From assembly GCA_045577695.1 (NCBI GenBank), contig JAZNIW010000029.1, forward strand, positions 49,895 to 113,894: 64,000 nt of DNA. Direction: 5' to 3'. Of the stretch, positions 17,573 to 26,033 are shown in pieces. The notes below the pieces were generated by a model. It ran no database searches, was not told the origin of the DNA, and saw nothing but the letters and a program-made list of their open reading frames with translations. The position numbers and the translations under genes were made by a program. Source of the DNA: UMGS1279 sp045577695 (lineage in GTDB: Bacteria > Bacillota > Clostridia > Oscillospirales > Acutalibacteraceae). Within the stretch, counting starts at the first letter, position 1, and every line of letters starts with the position of its first letter.

Positions 17573-17601
17573 ATTATAAGCCTTCCATCTTTTTTTTTCA
17601 A
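17573..17601 (-). promoter_or_regulatory. Promoter of the nucleoside transporter cluster
   Basis: On the minus strand TTGAAA (17601-17596) and TATAAT (17578-17573) are 17 bases apart. I looked for a purine riboswitch in the ~85-base leader and saw none. Confidence 0.7.
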
Positions 17602-17747
17602 GTGTTCTATCTGTCAAAATCACACGATAGATTTTATAGAATTTGTCAAAACCCATACATTGCTTTTTCGGCTTAAAACCATAACCGTTTCAATGGGCCC
17701 AAGCGAGAAAAACCTTTTAAATTTTACAAAATCAAACCGAATAACCC

Positions 17748-17776
17748 TTGCGAAAAGAACTGCATTGTGGTATGAT
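17748..17776 (+). promoter_or_regulatory. Promoter of the murI gene
   Basis: TTGCGA (17748-17753) and TATGAT (17771-17776) are 17 bases apart, 43 bases before the murI start. Confidence 0.65.
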
Positions 17777-17818
17777 AATATAGATTTGTTATGTAGGAAT
17801 CGAAAAGGAGGAAACGCA

Positions 17819-18637
17819 ATGCCGGATAATCGACCAATCGGAGTCTTCGATTCGGGACTTGGCGGCCTAACGGTGGTTAAAGAATTGAAACGACTGTTAC
17901 CCAAAGAAGATATTGTCTATTTTGGAGATACCGGTCGCGTGCCCTACGGAACACGAAGTAACGACATTGTTACCCGTTATGCCCGTGAGGACGAAGCTTT
18001 TTTGCTCAGTCAAAAGGTAAAAATGATTGTGGCTGCTTGCGGCACCGTTTCCTCGGTGGCTTATCAAACAGGTGAAACTTTACCGGTTCCTTTTCTCGGT
18101 GTGGTAGAGCCGGCGGCGCAGGCGGCCGCTGTGGCCACCCAAAATGGGCGTATCGGGGTGATTGGTACGCCGGTAACGGTGCAAAGCCGTTCTCACGCGC
18201 GGGCCATTTTAAAGAAACTGCCCGATGCTGTGATTGTACTCAACGCCTGTCCTCTTTTTGTCCCCTTGGTAGAAGAAGGGTGGATTTCGCCGGATGACCC
18301 TGTGGTTCGGCAGATTGCTGCCCGCTATTTAGAACCGATGGTTGAAGCCAAGGTGGATACTATGATTATGGGGTGCACCCATTACCCCGCCTTGCGGCCG
18401 ATTTTCGCCGACGTGTTGGGGAAGGATGTTACCTTAATCGACCCCGGCACCGCCACGGCTATGCAGGTCAAGCAACTGTTAAAAGAGCAGGATGCCTTGT
18501 CCGAACAGGGCGGTGCGTGTCATTATTTCGTCAGTGATCGGCCAAAAACATTCTCTGCCATTGCCAAAACTTTGCTGGGGGAAGAGATTGCTGACAAAGT
18601 ATCCGAAGTAGATATTTTTGATAAGGGGAAGATATGA
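17819..18637 (+). CDS. murI: Glutamate racemase
   Basis: The 272-residue cytoplasmic enzyme makes D-glutamate for peptidoglycan. DSGLGGLTV (residues 11-19) and GCTHYP (Cys186) are present. The first catalytic cysteine, Cys74, sits in AACGTVSS where most characterised racemases have ACNTAS, so the substrate-contacting Asn75 is Gly. The ATG at 17819 follows AAAGGAGG; an upstream in-frame ATG would add 53 residues with no site. Its stop overlaps the next gene by 4 bases. Confidence 0.92.
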   Translation: MPDNRPIGVFDSGLGGLTVVKELKRLLPKEDIVYFGDTGRVPYGTRSNDIVTRYAREDEAFLLSQKVKMIVAACGTVSSVAYQTGETLPVPFLGVVEPAAQAAAVATQNGRIGVIGTPVTVQSRSHARAILKKLPDAVIVLNACPLFVPLVEEGWISPDDPVVRQIAARYLEPMVEAKVDTMIMGCTHYPALRPIFADVLGKDVTLIDPGTATAMQVKQLLKEQDALSEQGGACHYFVSDRPKTFSAIAKTLLGEEIADKVSEVDIFDKGKI

Positions 18638-19059
18638 AGGAAGTTATGATAACCGTTTCGACGGTACAAACCGACGACACCCAAAGCGACAGGATGGAAT
18701 TAACGGTCGAGGGACGGTACGCGGAAAAAGATGGCGTCTATCTCATTCAGTATGTAGATGCGATGCTGACCGGCGTTGATCAGCCGGTTAAAACCACCTT
18801 GAAAATCACGGCCGATGATGTGGTGACAGTGACGCGAAGCGGACCCTTTCAAAACCGCTTTACACTGGAAGAGGGAAAACGGTGTAACAGTTTGTACGCT
18901 ACCCCTTACGGCACCATAAATATGGGATTTTTTGCCGAAGCGGTGCAAAACCGATTGGGAGAAAACGGTGGCCAACTGAAATTGGTTTATGCCGTGGATA
19001 TCAATCATCAACAACTCAATCGAAACGAAATGACGGTGCAAGTGGCACCGCGAATATAA
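18634..19059 (+). CDS. DUF1934 (YwiB-like) beta-barrel protein
   Basis: The 141-residue protein is rich in beta strands and resembles DUF1934/YwiB, a small calycin-like barrel of unknown function often found beside argS in Firmicutes. The recognisable part is the C-terminal half, with LYATPYGTINMG and LKLVYAVDINH. It overlaps murI by 4 bases and lies 15 bases before argS, so the three genes should be translated from one message. I cannot give a biochemical role. Confidence 0.8.
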   Translation: MKEVMITVSTVQTDDTQSDRMELTVEGRYAEKDGVYLIQYVDAMLTGVDQPVKTTLKITADDVVTVTRSGPFQNRFTLEEGKRCNSLYATPYGTINMGFFAEAVQNRLGENGGQLKLVYAVDINHQQLNRNEMTVQVAPRI

Positions 19060-19074
19060 AGGAAGTGGAAGAAA

Positions 19075-20760
19075 ATGTCTGCAACACAAAACAGAGGAAG
19101 AGCAGAAATTAAAGAAAGCATTCAAAAAGCTGCAATTCGGTGTGCCGAACAAGGGCTGTTTGAAAGGGCTGATTTACCGGATTTTCATATTGAAATTCCC
19201 AGCGACCGCGCCCACGGAGATTTCGCAGTGAACGCTGCAATGGTATGGGCGAAAACGCTTCACAAAGCGCCGCGCGCCATTGCCGAGCTGTTGGTGGAAC
19301 AAATGGAGTTCGACGGGTATATTCAACGCGCCGAAATTGCCGGCCCCGGCTTTATCAATTTTACCCTTTCGGATCGCTTTTACAGCGATATTGTTTTAGA
19401 GGTATTGCAAAGCGGGGAAAACTACGGTCGTAGCGATTACGGCCAAGGCAAACGCGTTTTGGTGGAATTTGTTTCAGCCAACCCCACCGGCCCGATGCAT
19501 ATTGGGAATGCCCGTGGCGGTGCGCTGGGGGATTCGATTGCGGCGGCTTACGATTGGGCAGGCTATGAGGTCAAGCGGGAGTTTTACGTCAACGATGCAG
19601 GCAACCAGATTAACAAGTTTAAACTCTCGCTCGAAGCGCGGTATTTGCAACTTTTTGATGAGAGCGTTGAAATTCCCGAAGATGCCTATCTCGGCGAGGA
19701 TATTGTTAACCACGCCAAGGATTTTGCGGCCCTTTACGGTGATAAATACGTCAACGCTCCGGTCGAGGAACGTCAAAACGCCTTGTGCGATTTTGCGCTT
19801 CCGAAAAACATTGCCAAACTGAAGACCGACTTGGAAAAATATCGCATTCAGTATGATCGCTGGTATTTGGAAAGTGACCTGCATAACAGCGGCGCCGTGC
19901 AGGATATCATTGAAAAATTAAAAGATTCGGGCTATACCTACGAGCAAGAGGGTGCTTTATGGCTGAAATCGACCGATTTTGGCGATGAGAAAGACCGCGT
20001 TTTGATGCGGGCCAACGGCGTACCGACCTATTTGGTTCCGGATATTGCTTATCATTACGATAAATTGGTCACCCGCGGATTTGATTTGGCTATTGACGTT
20101 TTAGGGGCCGATCATCACGGATATATTGCCCGTATGATGGCCGCTTTAACTGCCCTTGGGGTACCGGCCGAGCGTTTAAAAATTGTAATTATGCAGATGG
20201 TACGCTTGGTGAAAAACGGCGAAACTTACAAACTTTCCAAACGTTCGGGTAAGGCCGTGACCTTGGAAACCTTATTGGACGAAGTGCCGATTGATGCCGC
20301 CCGTTATGTTTTCAACTCGAAAGAACCCAATACCCATTTGGAGTTTGATTTGGATTTGGCAGTCGAGCAGTCCAGCCAAAACCCTGTTTATTATGTGCAG
20401 TATGCCCACGCGCGCATTTGCAGCATTTTGCGGAATTTGACCGGTGAAGGCATTCAACCGCAAGACTGCCAAGCTGCCGATTTGGATTGTCTTCAAAAAC
20501 CCGAAGAGCGGGAACTTATTCGCCACTTGTCGGCCTTGCCCAACACCATTGTGGCGGCAGCCGAGGGGTTTGACCCTGCCCTTATCACCCGCTATGCCTA
20601 CGATTTGGCCACCTTGTTTCATCGTTTCTACAATGCTTGCCGTGTGAAAGGCGAATCTCAAAAACTACTCCAAGCACGCCTGAACCTTTGCTTGGCGGCT
20701 AAAACGGTTATCTCAAATGTGCTTCGTATGTTGAAAATCGATGCTCCTTGTGAAATGTAA
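19075..20760 (+). CDS. argS: Arginine--tRNA ligase
   Basis: The 561-residue class I synthetase charges tRNA-Arg. It has the N-terminal Add-1 domain, the HIGH-type signature SANPTGPMHIGNARGG near residue 140, a KMSKS-equivalent KLSKRSG near residue 390, and a C-terminal DALR anticodon-binding domain. Length is normal for bacteria. It is third in the murI-DUF1934-argS run. Confidence 0.96.
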   Translation: MSATQNRGRAEIKESIQKAAIRCAEQGLFERADLPDFHIEIPSDRAHGDFAVNAAMVWAKTLHKAPRAIAELLVEQMEFDGYIQRAEIAGPGFINFTLSDRFYSDIVLEVLQSGENYGRSDYGQGKRVLVEFVSANPTGPMHIGNARGGALGDSIAAAYDWAGYEVKREFYVNDAGNQINKFKLSLEARYLQLFDESVEIPEDAYLGEDIVNHAKDFAALYGDKYVNAPVEERQNALCDFALPKNIAKLKTDLEKYRIQYDRWYLESDLHNSGAVQDIIEKLKDSGYTYEQEGALWLKSTDFGDEKDRVLMRANGVPTYLVPDIAYHYDKLVTRGFDLAIDVLGADHHGYIARMMAALTALGVPAERLKIVIMQMVRLVKNGETYKLSKRSGKAVTLETLLDEVPIDAARYVFNSKEPNTHLEFDLDLAVEQSSQNPVYYVQYAHARICSILRNLTGEGIQPQDCQAADLDCLQKPEERELIRHLSALPNTIVAAAEGFDPALITRYAYDLATLFHRFYNACRVKGESQKLLQARLNLCLAAKTVISNVLRMLKIDAPCEM

Positions 20761-20853
20761 CGGGGAAAAGCCTGAAAATGTTTCCTCGGCGGTTTCGGTT
20801 TGTTTGAGAGAAACAAAATATTGTTGCCAAATGAGGTTGAAAATTCATCCTTT

Positions 20854-20883
20854 TTGGCATACACTATAACCGTAAAAGATAAT
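20854..20883 (+). promoter_or_regulatory. Promoter of the nifS-nifU genes
   Basis: TTGGCA (20854-20859) and GATAAT (20878-20883) are 18 bases apart, 28 bases before the nifS start. Confidence 0.6.
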
Positions 20884-20911
20884 AATAAAAACCAAAGGAA
20901 GTCTTTGTTTT

Positions 20912-22108
20912 ATGAAACGCTTTATTTATGCGGATAATGCAGCAACTACCTCTCTTTCCCCTGCAGTGTTGCAAGAGATGATGCCGTATCTTACTACCGA
21001 ATACGGAAATGCCTCCAGCCTATATGCCTTTGGTGGACGAGCCAAAGCGGCGGTGACAAAAGCCCGTGAAAAAGTGGCTGCTGCCATTGGTGCCTTTTCC
21101 AACGAAATTTATTTCACTGCCGGCGGCAGTGAGGCGGATAATTGGGCCATCAAAGGAGTGGCCGATCGGTTAGCCAAGAAAGGGAAAAAGCATATTATTT
21201 CTTCAGCATTTGAGCATCATGCCGTTTTACACTGTCTGGAAAAATTGGAAAAAGAGGGGTTTGAGATCACTCTGCTTCCCGTGCATGAGGATGGTTTGGT
21301 TCGTCCGGAAGAACTGAGGGCCGCCCTACGGGAGGACACCGCTCTGGTGACCATTATGTACGCCAATAACGAAATCGGCACCATACAACCGATTGACGAA
21401 ATCGGGGCCATTTGCAAAGAATACGGTGTTTTATTCCACACCGATGCTGTGCAGGCGGTTGGCAATCTTCCGATTGATGTGAAAGCTCAACATATCGATT
21501 TACTTTCGATGTCGGCTCATAAATTTCACGGCCCCAAAGGGGTGGGTGCTTTGTATGTGCGCCGTGGCGTTCTGCTTTCTAATTTAGTGGACGGTGGCGC
21601 TCAAGAACGCGGCAAGCGTGCCGGTACCGAAAACACCGCCGGCATTGTCGGTATGGGAGCGGCGTTGGAGCAAGCCGTTGCCACGATGCAAGCCCGCAAT
21701 GAAAAACTGGCTCAAATGCGTGATTATATTATGGAAAAAGTCTTGGAGATTCCGCGCACCCGCATTAACGGGCACCGCACTCGCCGGTTGGCCGGCAATG
21801 TCAGCATCTGCTTTGAGGGAGTGGAGGGGGAATCTTTGCTGTTAATGCTGGATTTAAAAGGTATTTGCGCCTCTTCCGGTTCGGCCTGCACCTCCGGTTC
21901 GTTGGACCCCAGCCACGTACTCTTAGCCATTGGCCTGAAACACGAGGTGGCACACGGCTCCCTTCGACTTAGTTTTAGCGATGAAAACACATCGGACGAT
22001 GCGAAAGAAATCGTCACTGTTTTGCCTGAAATCATCGAGCGGCTTCGTGCGATGTCTCCCCTTTGGGACCGCATTGTGCGGGAAGAAAACAACAAAATAG
22101 AAGAATAA
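20912..22108 (+). CDS. nifS: Cysteine desulfurase (NifS/IscS type)
   Basis: The 398-residue PLP enzyme takes sulfur from cysteine as an enzyme persulfide. The N-terminal ADNAATTSLSP motif, the PLP lysine in SAHKFHGPKG near residue 203 and the active-site cysteine in SSGSACTSGS near residue 328 are all present. It is followed 12 bases later by a NifU-like scaffold, so it probably supplies sulfur for Fe-S clusters. It could also serve the tRNA thiolase MnmA encoded at 47.6 kb. Confidence 0.95.
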   Translation: MKRFIYADNAATTSLSPAVLQEMMPYLTTEYGNASSLYAFGGRAKAAVTKAREKVAAAIGAFSNEIYFTAGGSEADNWAIKGVADRLAKKGKKHIISSAFEHHAVLHCLEKLEKEGFEITLLPVHEDGLVRPEELRAALREDTALVTIMYANNEIGTIQPIDEIGAICKEYGVLFHTDAVQAVGNLPIDVKAQHIDLLSMSAHKFHGPKGVGALYVRRGVLLSNLVDGGAQERGKRAGTENTAGIVGMGAALEQAVATMQARNEKLAQMRDYIMEKVLEIPRTRINGHRTRRLAGNVSICFEGVEGESLLLMLDLKGICASSGSACTSGSLDPSHVLLAIGLKHEVAHGSLRLSFSDENTSDDAKEIVTVLPEIIERLRAMSPLWDRIVREENNKIEE

Positions 22109-22120
22109 GGAGGAAACTTT

Positions 22121-22552
22121 ATGTATACCGAACAAGTGATGGAACACTTTACCAATCCTCGCAACGTGGGAGAAATTCCCGATGCGGACGGTGTAGGTGA
22201 AGTTGGGAACGCTAAATGCGGTGATATTATGAAAATCTTTTTAAAGATTGAAAATGGTATTATCGTTGATGTGAAATTCAAAACCTATGGTTGCGCATCG
22301 GCCATTGCTACCAGTTCAATTGCTACTGAAATGATTAAGGGACACTCGATTGAAGAGGCGGTTGCCCTTTCTAACAAGGCGGTGGTGGAGGCGCTTGGCG
22401 GTCTGCCGACGCACAAAATCCATTGCTCGGTGTTGGCCGAACAGGCCGTTAAAGCTGCCCTTTGGAATTATTACGAAAAACAAGGGATCGACCCGATGCC
22501 GATTTTGGGGGATTGTTGCCACGATTGTCACGACTGCGAAAGTTGTCACTAA
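22121..22552 (+). CDS. nifU: NifU-like Fe-S cluster scaffold protein
   Basis: The 143-residue protein has the IscU/NifU N-terminal fold with three expected cysteines: in AKCGDIM, in YGCASAI and in HCSVLAEQA. It assembles Fe-S clusters with sulfur from NifS. It lacks the later NifU domains but has a C-terminal tail, DCCHDCHDCESCH, with five Cys and three His in 13 residues. AAGGAGGAAAC precedes the ATG. The tail may bind metal or a cluster; that is inference. Confidence 0.92.
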   Translation: MYTEQVMEHFTNPRNVGEIPDADGVGEVGNAKCGDIMKIFLKIENGIIVDVKFKTYGCASAIATSSIATEMIKGHSIEEAVALSNKAVVEALGGLPTHKIHCSVLAEQAVKAALWNYYEKQGIDPMPILGDCCHDCHDCESCH

Positions 22553-22674
22553 AGGGGTAAAACCAACCCTATGCAGTTTCGGAAGATGCTTATTACCGCA
22601 AAGACATAACGGGTAAGGAGAAACCGGGCTGCACTGTTTTATTGGGACGGTACAAAAAAACGATTCTTGATAGG

Positions 22675-22834
22675 TAAAATACGAATACAATATGCATTGA
22701 AAGTCTTGGTCACTGTGGAGCTGCAACTCGGCGGTGACCTTTTCGTTTTTCTCTTTTGTACGCACGAATATGTCAATAACTTCTTGGCACAACAAAACCC
22801 CCTAGGTAGTTGCTTTTCATTCTACCATAGGGGG
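22675..22834 (-). repeat. Interspersed palindromic repeat, copy 1
   Basis: This ~160-bp element matches, in reverse orientation, the element at 55613-55767. Its centre (22708-22739) is a 32-bp imperfect palindrome starting GGTCAC and ending GTGACC. Outer blocks such as CACGAATATGTC and TTTTGTAC are also shared. A second dyad at its outer edge works as the nifU terminator. A short peptide frame is open through the centre in both copies, but an in-frame stop lies near the outer edge of this copy. Confidence 0.7.
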
Positions 22835-22843
22835 CTGTCTTTT
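22798..22843. terminator. Terminator after nifU, bidirectional
   Basis: CCCCCTAGGTAG pairs with CTACCATAGGGGG (one bulged base), followed by a T-rich tract on each strand. It separates nifU from the convergent small membrane-protein gene. Confidence 0.75.
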
Positions 22844-22912
22844 AATTCTCTATTTTTGTCTTTTGTCGGATTTGCGGAATCCTCTTTTTTTATTGCACTT
22901 TTTTATTGCACT

Positions 22913-23089
22913 TTACTCGTCGAAGGCTTCTTTGGTGGCGAAATCATCGTCACAATCGCAGTCGCACTCGATATAATTGGTATTCTTTTTAATGTTCAAA
23001 TAGCGGTTGACAAACACGGCCACGCCGGCGGCAATCGAGGTTACGGCAACCAAGGCGGTAAAAATCCACATCAAATGGCGAAATTTCAT
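22913..23089 (-). CDS. Small membrane protein with Cys/Asp-rich tail
   Basis: A 58-residue protein with one membrane helix (residues ~7-28) behind a short basic N-terminus, and an acidic tail ending with CDCDCDDDF and further acidic residues. GAGGAG lies 10 bases before the ATG at 23089; a longer frame upstream has no site. The tail should face the cytoplasm or the surface depending on topology and could bind a divalent metal. No known family recognised. Confidence 0.6.
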   Translation of the reverse strand: MKFRHLMWIFTALVAVTSIAAGVAVFVNRYLNIKKNTNYIECDCDCDDDFATKEAFDE

Positions 23090-23257
23090 AAAAAAGCAAC
23101 TCCTCGTTTTCAAAAAATAAAAAATAAAAAACACAAACTCTTTTCTTTTATTATAACCGTTTTTTTGATTTTGTCAATCGTTTAAAAAGAACAGATGAAA
23201 TCAAGCGAGAAAAATTTTGATTTTCTTTTGCAAATGGGGAAAATGGGGGGAAAACGA

Positions 23258-23286
23258 TTGACAGAAAATAAAAGATAAAGTATAAT
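23258..23286 (+). promoter_or_regulatory. Consensus promoter of the sulfhydrylase gene
   Basis: A perfect TTGACA (23258-23263), 17-base spacer and TATAAT (23281-23286). No S-box or T-box fold was seen in the ~80-base leader. Confidence 0.85.
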
Positions 23287-23371
23287 AAAAATGTGTTTGT
23301 AAAAAATTATGAGGCGGTTTTAAGAGCTTTTTCAAAGGCTTTTTGCCGTTTGTTTGAGGAGGAAATTAATA

Positions 23372-24646
23372 ATGAAAGATGCAACCAAATGTCTACGTGC
23401 CGGTTATCAACCCGAAAATGGTGGCCCCGGCGTTATGCCCATTGTGCAAAGCACCACCTACGTGTTCAACACCACCAAAGAGGTGGGCGATTTGTTCGAT
23501 ATGCCGACAGCACATATGTATTCCCGTTTCTCCAACCCCACCACCGCTACGGTTGAGGCTAAAATTGCCGAACTTGAGGGCGGCGTTGGTGCTATGTGCA
23601 CTTCCTCGGGGCAGGCGGCTTCGTTGCTTTCGATTTTAAATCTTTGCTCAGCCGGCGATAGTTTTCTTTGTTGTTCTGCCATTTACGGTGGCACCGTTAA
23701 TCTTTTTTCGGTTACCTTAAAACGCTTTGGCATAGAGTGTATTTTCTTTGATCAAGACCAGGATGACGCGTCAATCGAAGCATTAATCAAGCCCAATACC
23801 CGTGCCGTTTTCGGCGAAACCTTAGCCAACCCGAAATTGGCTGTATTGGACATCGAACGGATCGCTGCTTTGGCACATCGTCACGGTTTGCCGCTGATTG
23901 TTGACAACACCTTTCCCACACCCATTCTCTGCAAACCGATTTCCTTCGGGGCGGATATTGTGGTGCATGCTACAACCAAATATATGGACGGACACGCCCT
24001 ACAGGTTGGCGGCGTGATTGTGGATAGCGGTAATTTTAATTGGGAAAACGGAAAATATCCGGAATTATGCACCCCTGACGAATCCTACCACGGGGTGGTT
24101 TATACCCGTGATTTTGGCCGTGCTGCCTACATTGCAAAAGCTAGAATGCAGCTAATGCGCGACTTTGGTTGCTACCCATCGGCTCATTCTTCTTTCCTTT
24201 TGAATTTAGGGCTCGAAACCTTGGATATTCGGATGAAGCAGTATTGTGAAAATGCCAAAAAAGTGGCCGAATTCTTCCTTTCCAGCGGCTATTTTGAAGA
24301 GGTTTCCTACCCCGGTTTGGAACAGGATAAATATCGTACCTTGGCCAAAAAATATCTCCCGAACGGGACTGCCGGTGTCATTTCGATGACCATTAAAGGC
24401 GGCCGAAAAAACGCTATCGCTTTTATGGATGGACTAAAAATGGCCTGCAATGAAGTACATGTAGCCGATATTCGTACCTGCGTATTGCATCCCGCCAGTG
24501 CTACCCACCGCCAGCTCACGGATGAACAGTTGGTGGCGGCCGGTATTAATCCGGGTTTGATTCGGTTCTCGGTAGGCTTGGAAGATGTAGAAGATATTAT
24601 TGAAGACATCAAAGGCGCCTTATCTGCGGTGGATGCTGCCAACTAA
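23372..24646 (+). CDS. metY: O-acetylhomoserine sulfhydrylase-like PLP enzyme
   Basis: The 424-residue protein belongs to the Cys/Met metabolism PLP family. YSRFSNPTTATVE lies near residue 49, the PLP lysine is in HATTKYMDGHA near residue 206, and the C-terminal segment has HPASATHRQLT and IRFSVGLED. The last motifs favour O-acetylhomoserine sulfhydrylase, which makes homocysteine from O-acetylhomoserine and sulfide, over cystathionine enzymes; methionine gamma-lyase remains possible. The start at ATG 23372 follows GAGGAGG. The MetA protein encoded at 53.5 kb has the acetyl-type active site, consistent with this role. Confidence 0.85.
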   Translation: MKDATKCLRAGYQPENGGPGVMPIVQSTTYVFNTTKEVGDLFDMPTAHMYSRFSNPTTATVEAKIAELEGGVGAMCTSSGQAASLLSILNLCSAGDSFLCCSAIYGGTVNLFSVTLKRFGIECIFFDQDQDDASIEALIKPNTRAVFGETLANPKLAVLDIERIAALAHRHGLPLIVDNTFPTPILCKPISFGADIVVHATTKYMDGHALQVGGVIVDSGNFNWENGKYPELCTPDESYHGVVYTRDFGRAAYIAKARMQLMRDFGCYPSAHSSFLLNLGLETLDIRMKQYCENAKKVAEFFLSSGYFEEVSYPGLEQDKYRTLAKKYLPNGTAGVISMTIKGGRKNAIAFMDGLKMACNEVHVADIRTCVLHPASATHRQLTDEQLVAAGINPGLIRFSVGLEDVEDIIEDIKGALSAVDAAN

Positions 24647-24689
24647 ATTTCTTTTTTAACCAACTTCAATAACGGAAAGGAGAATTTTC

Positions 24690-26033
24690 GTGCCCAAAAA
24701 AGAAAAGCCTCTTCGTCCCAAAGGGCGCATCGGCGGTGGGGTAAGATTACCGCATCGAAAAACAACAGCCGAAATGCAAAGCGAGATATTTCCCACTCCC
24801 AAACAGGTGGTGATTCCGATGCTGCAACACATCGGCGTTCCCTGTGAACCGATCGTTAAGGTGGGGGATCCTGTTGCCGTGGGCACGATTATTGGAGAGA
24901 GTAAGGCCTTTGTCAGTGCTCCAATACACGCTTCGGTATCGGGTAAAGTAACTGCCTTGACCACCATTCGTCTGCCGGCCGGAAATGAAGTTGCGGCTGT
25001 GGTGATTGATTCGGATGGAAAAATGACGGTTGACCCTTCGGTGCAACCTCACGCGGTTCAAACGGCTCAAGAGCTCTGCGAAGCGGTGCGCAACAGCGGT
25101 TTGGTCGGTCTTGGTGGCGCCGGTTTTCCGGCTCACGTTAAATTGACTCCTTCTTCCAAAACTCCTTTGGATACTTTAATTATCAACGCGGCCGAATGTG
25201 AACCCTATTTGACGGCTGATTATCGCGAATGTATGGAACACCCGGAAGATATTTTGGGCGGGATATATTTGGTGAAGCGCTTATTGGGGTTAAAAGAGGT
25301 CATTCTTTGTGTGGAGGACAATAAACCCAAAGCCATTGAAACCTTGATGAAGATTGCAGCCGACCGACAGGATACCGACGATACTGTGCGGGTGATGAAA
25401 CTCAAATCTTCCTATCCGCAAGGGGCCGAAAAGGTAATCATTTATACCGCTACCAAGCGTAAAGTTCCACTGGGGAAATTGCCGGCCGATGTGGGTTGTA
25501 TTGTGGTGAATGTTACCAGTATTGCATTCCTCTATCGGTATATTACCACGGGTATGCCATTGACAACCAAGCGTATTACGGTAGATGGTAATGCTGTGAG
25601 TGAACCAAAGAATCTGTTGGTTCCCATTGGTACCCCCATTGCCGAGGTCTTGGCCTATTGCAAGGCCGATAAGGCAGAAAAGGTGTTAATGGGTGGCCCG
25701 ATGATGGGGCTTGCGTTATATGATACTTCTCTACCGATTATAAAACAAAATAACGGCATTTTGGCTTTTTGCGGCAAGGAAGCCGCCATCAAACCGGAAA
25801 CAGCCTGCATTCGTTGTGGCCGCTGTATGCGAGGTTGTCCGATGCAGTTGCTTCCCCAAACGGTTGCCGATAATCTGGAAACCGGCGATGCCCAAACCTT
25901 CCAAAAACAGAATGTGATGTATTGTATGGAATGTGGCAGTTGTAGTTATGTTTGTCCGGCCGCTCGCCCCTTAACGGCAGCGATGCGCTTAGCCAAAACC
26001 GAAGTGAGAAAGGCGGGTCAAAAAAATGGGTAA
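24690..26033 (+). CDS. rnfC: Rnf electron transport complex subunit C
   Basis: The 447-residue RnfC is the NADH/FMN-binding peripheral subunit of ferredoxin:NAD+ oxidoreductase. It starts with the family segment GGGVRLPHRK, has the nucleotide loop GLGGAGFPAHVK near residue 137 and INAAECEPYLTADYR near residue 166, and ends with two [4Fe-4S] motifs, CIRCGRCMRGCP and CMECGSCSYVCP. The gene starts 43 bases after metY without a clear terminator, so read-through from the metY promoter is possible. Confidence 0.95.
   Translation: MPKKEKPLRPKGRIGGGVRLPHRKTTAEMQSEIFPTPKQVVIPMLQHIGVPCEPIVKVGDPVAVGTIIGESKAFVSAPIHASVSGKVTALTTIRLPAGNEVAAVVIDSDGKMTVDPSVQPHAVQTAQELCEAVRNSGLVGLGGAGFPAHVKLTPSSKTPLDTLIINAAECEPYLTADYRECMEHPEDILGGIYLVKRLLGLKEVILCVEDNKPKAIETLMKIAADRQDTDDTVRVMKLKSSYPQGAEKVIIYTATKRKVPLGKLPADVGCIVVNVTSIAFLYRYITTGMPLTTKRITVDGNAVSEPKNLLVPIGTPIAEVLAYCKADKAEKVLMGGPMMGLALYDTSLPIIKQNNGILAFCGKEAAIKPETACIRCGRCMRGCPMQLLPQTVADNLETGDAQTFQKQNVMYCMECGSCSYVCPAARPLTAAMRLAKTEVRKAGQKNG

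Noticed and set aside
17484..17660. Possible purine riboswitch ahead of the nucleoside-binding lipoprotein gene
   Set aside because: The conserved loop sequences of purine or guanidine riboswitches were not found; the leader is short.
22316..22795. 159-codon minus-strand frame covering the repeat and part of nifU
   Set aside because: Half of it is antisense to nifU. The repeat part may hold a short peptide, but the long frame is not a gene.
23287..23371. Possible S-box or Met T-box ahead of the sulfhydrylase gene; same question for metA at 53400-53490
   Set aside because: Leaders are too short and lack the conserved riboswitch cores.
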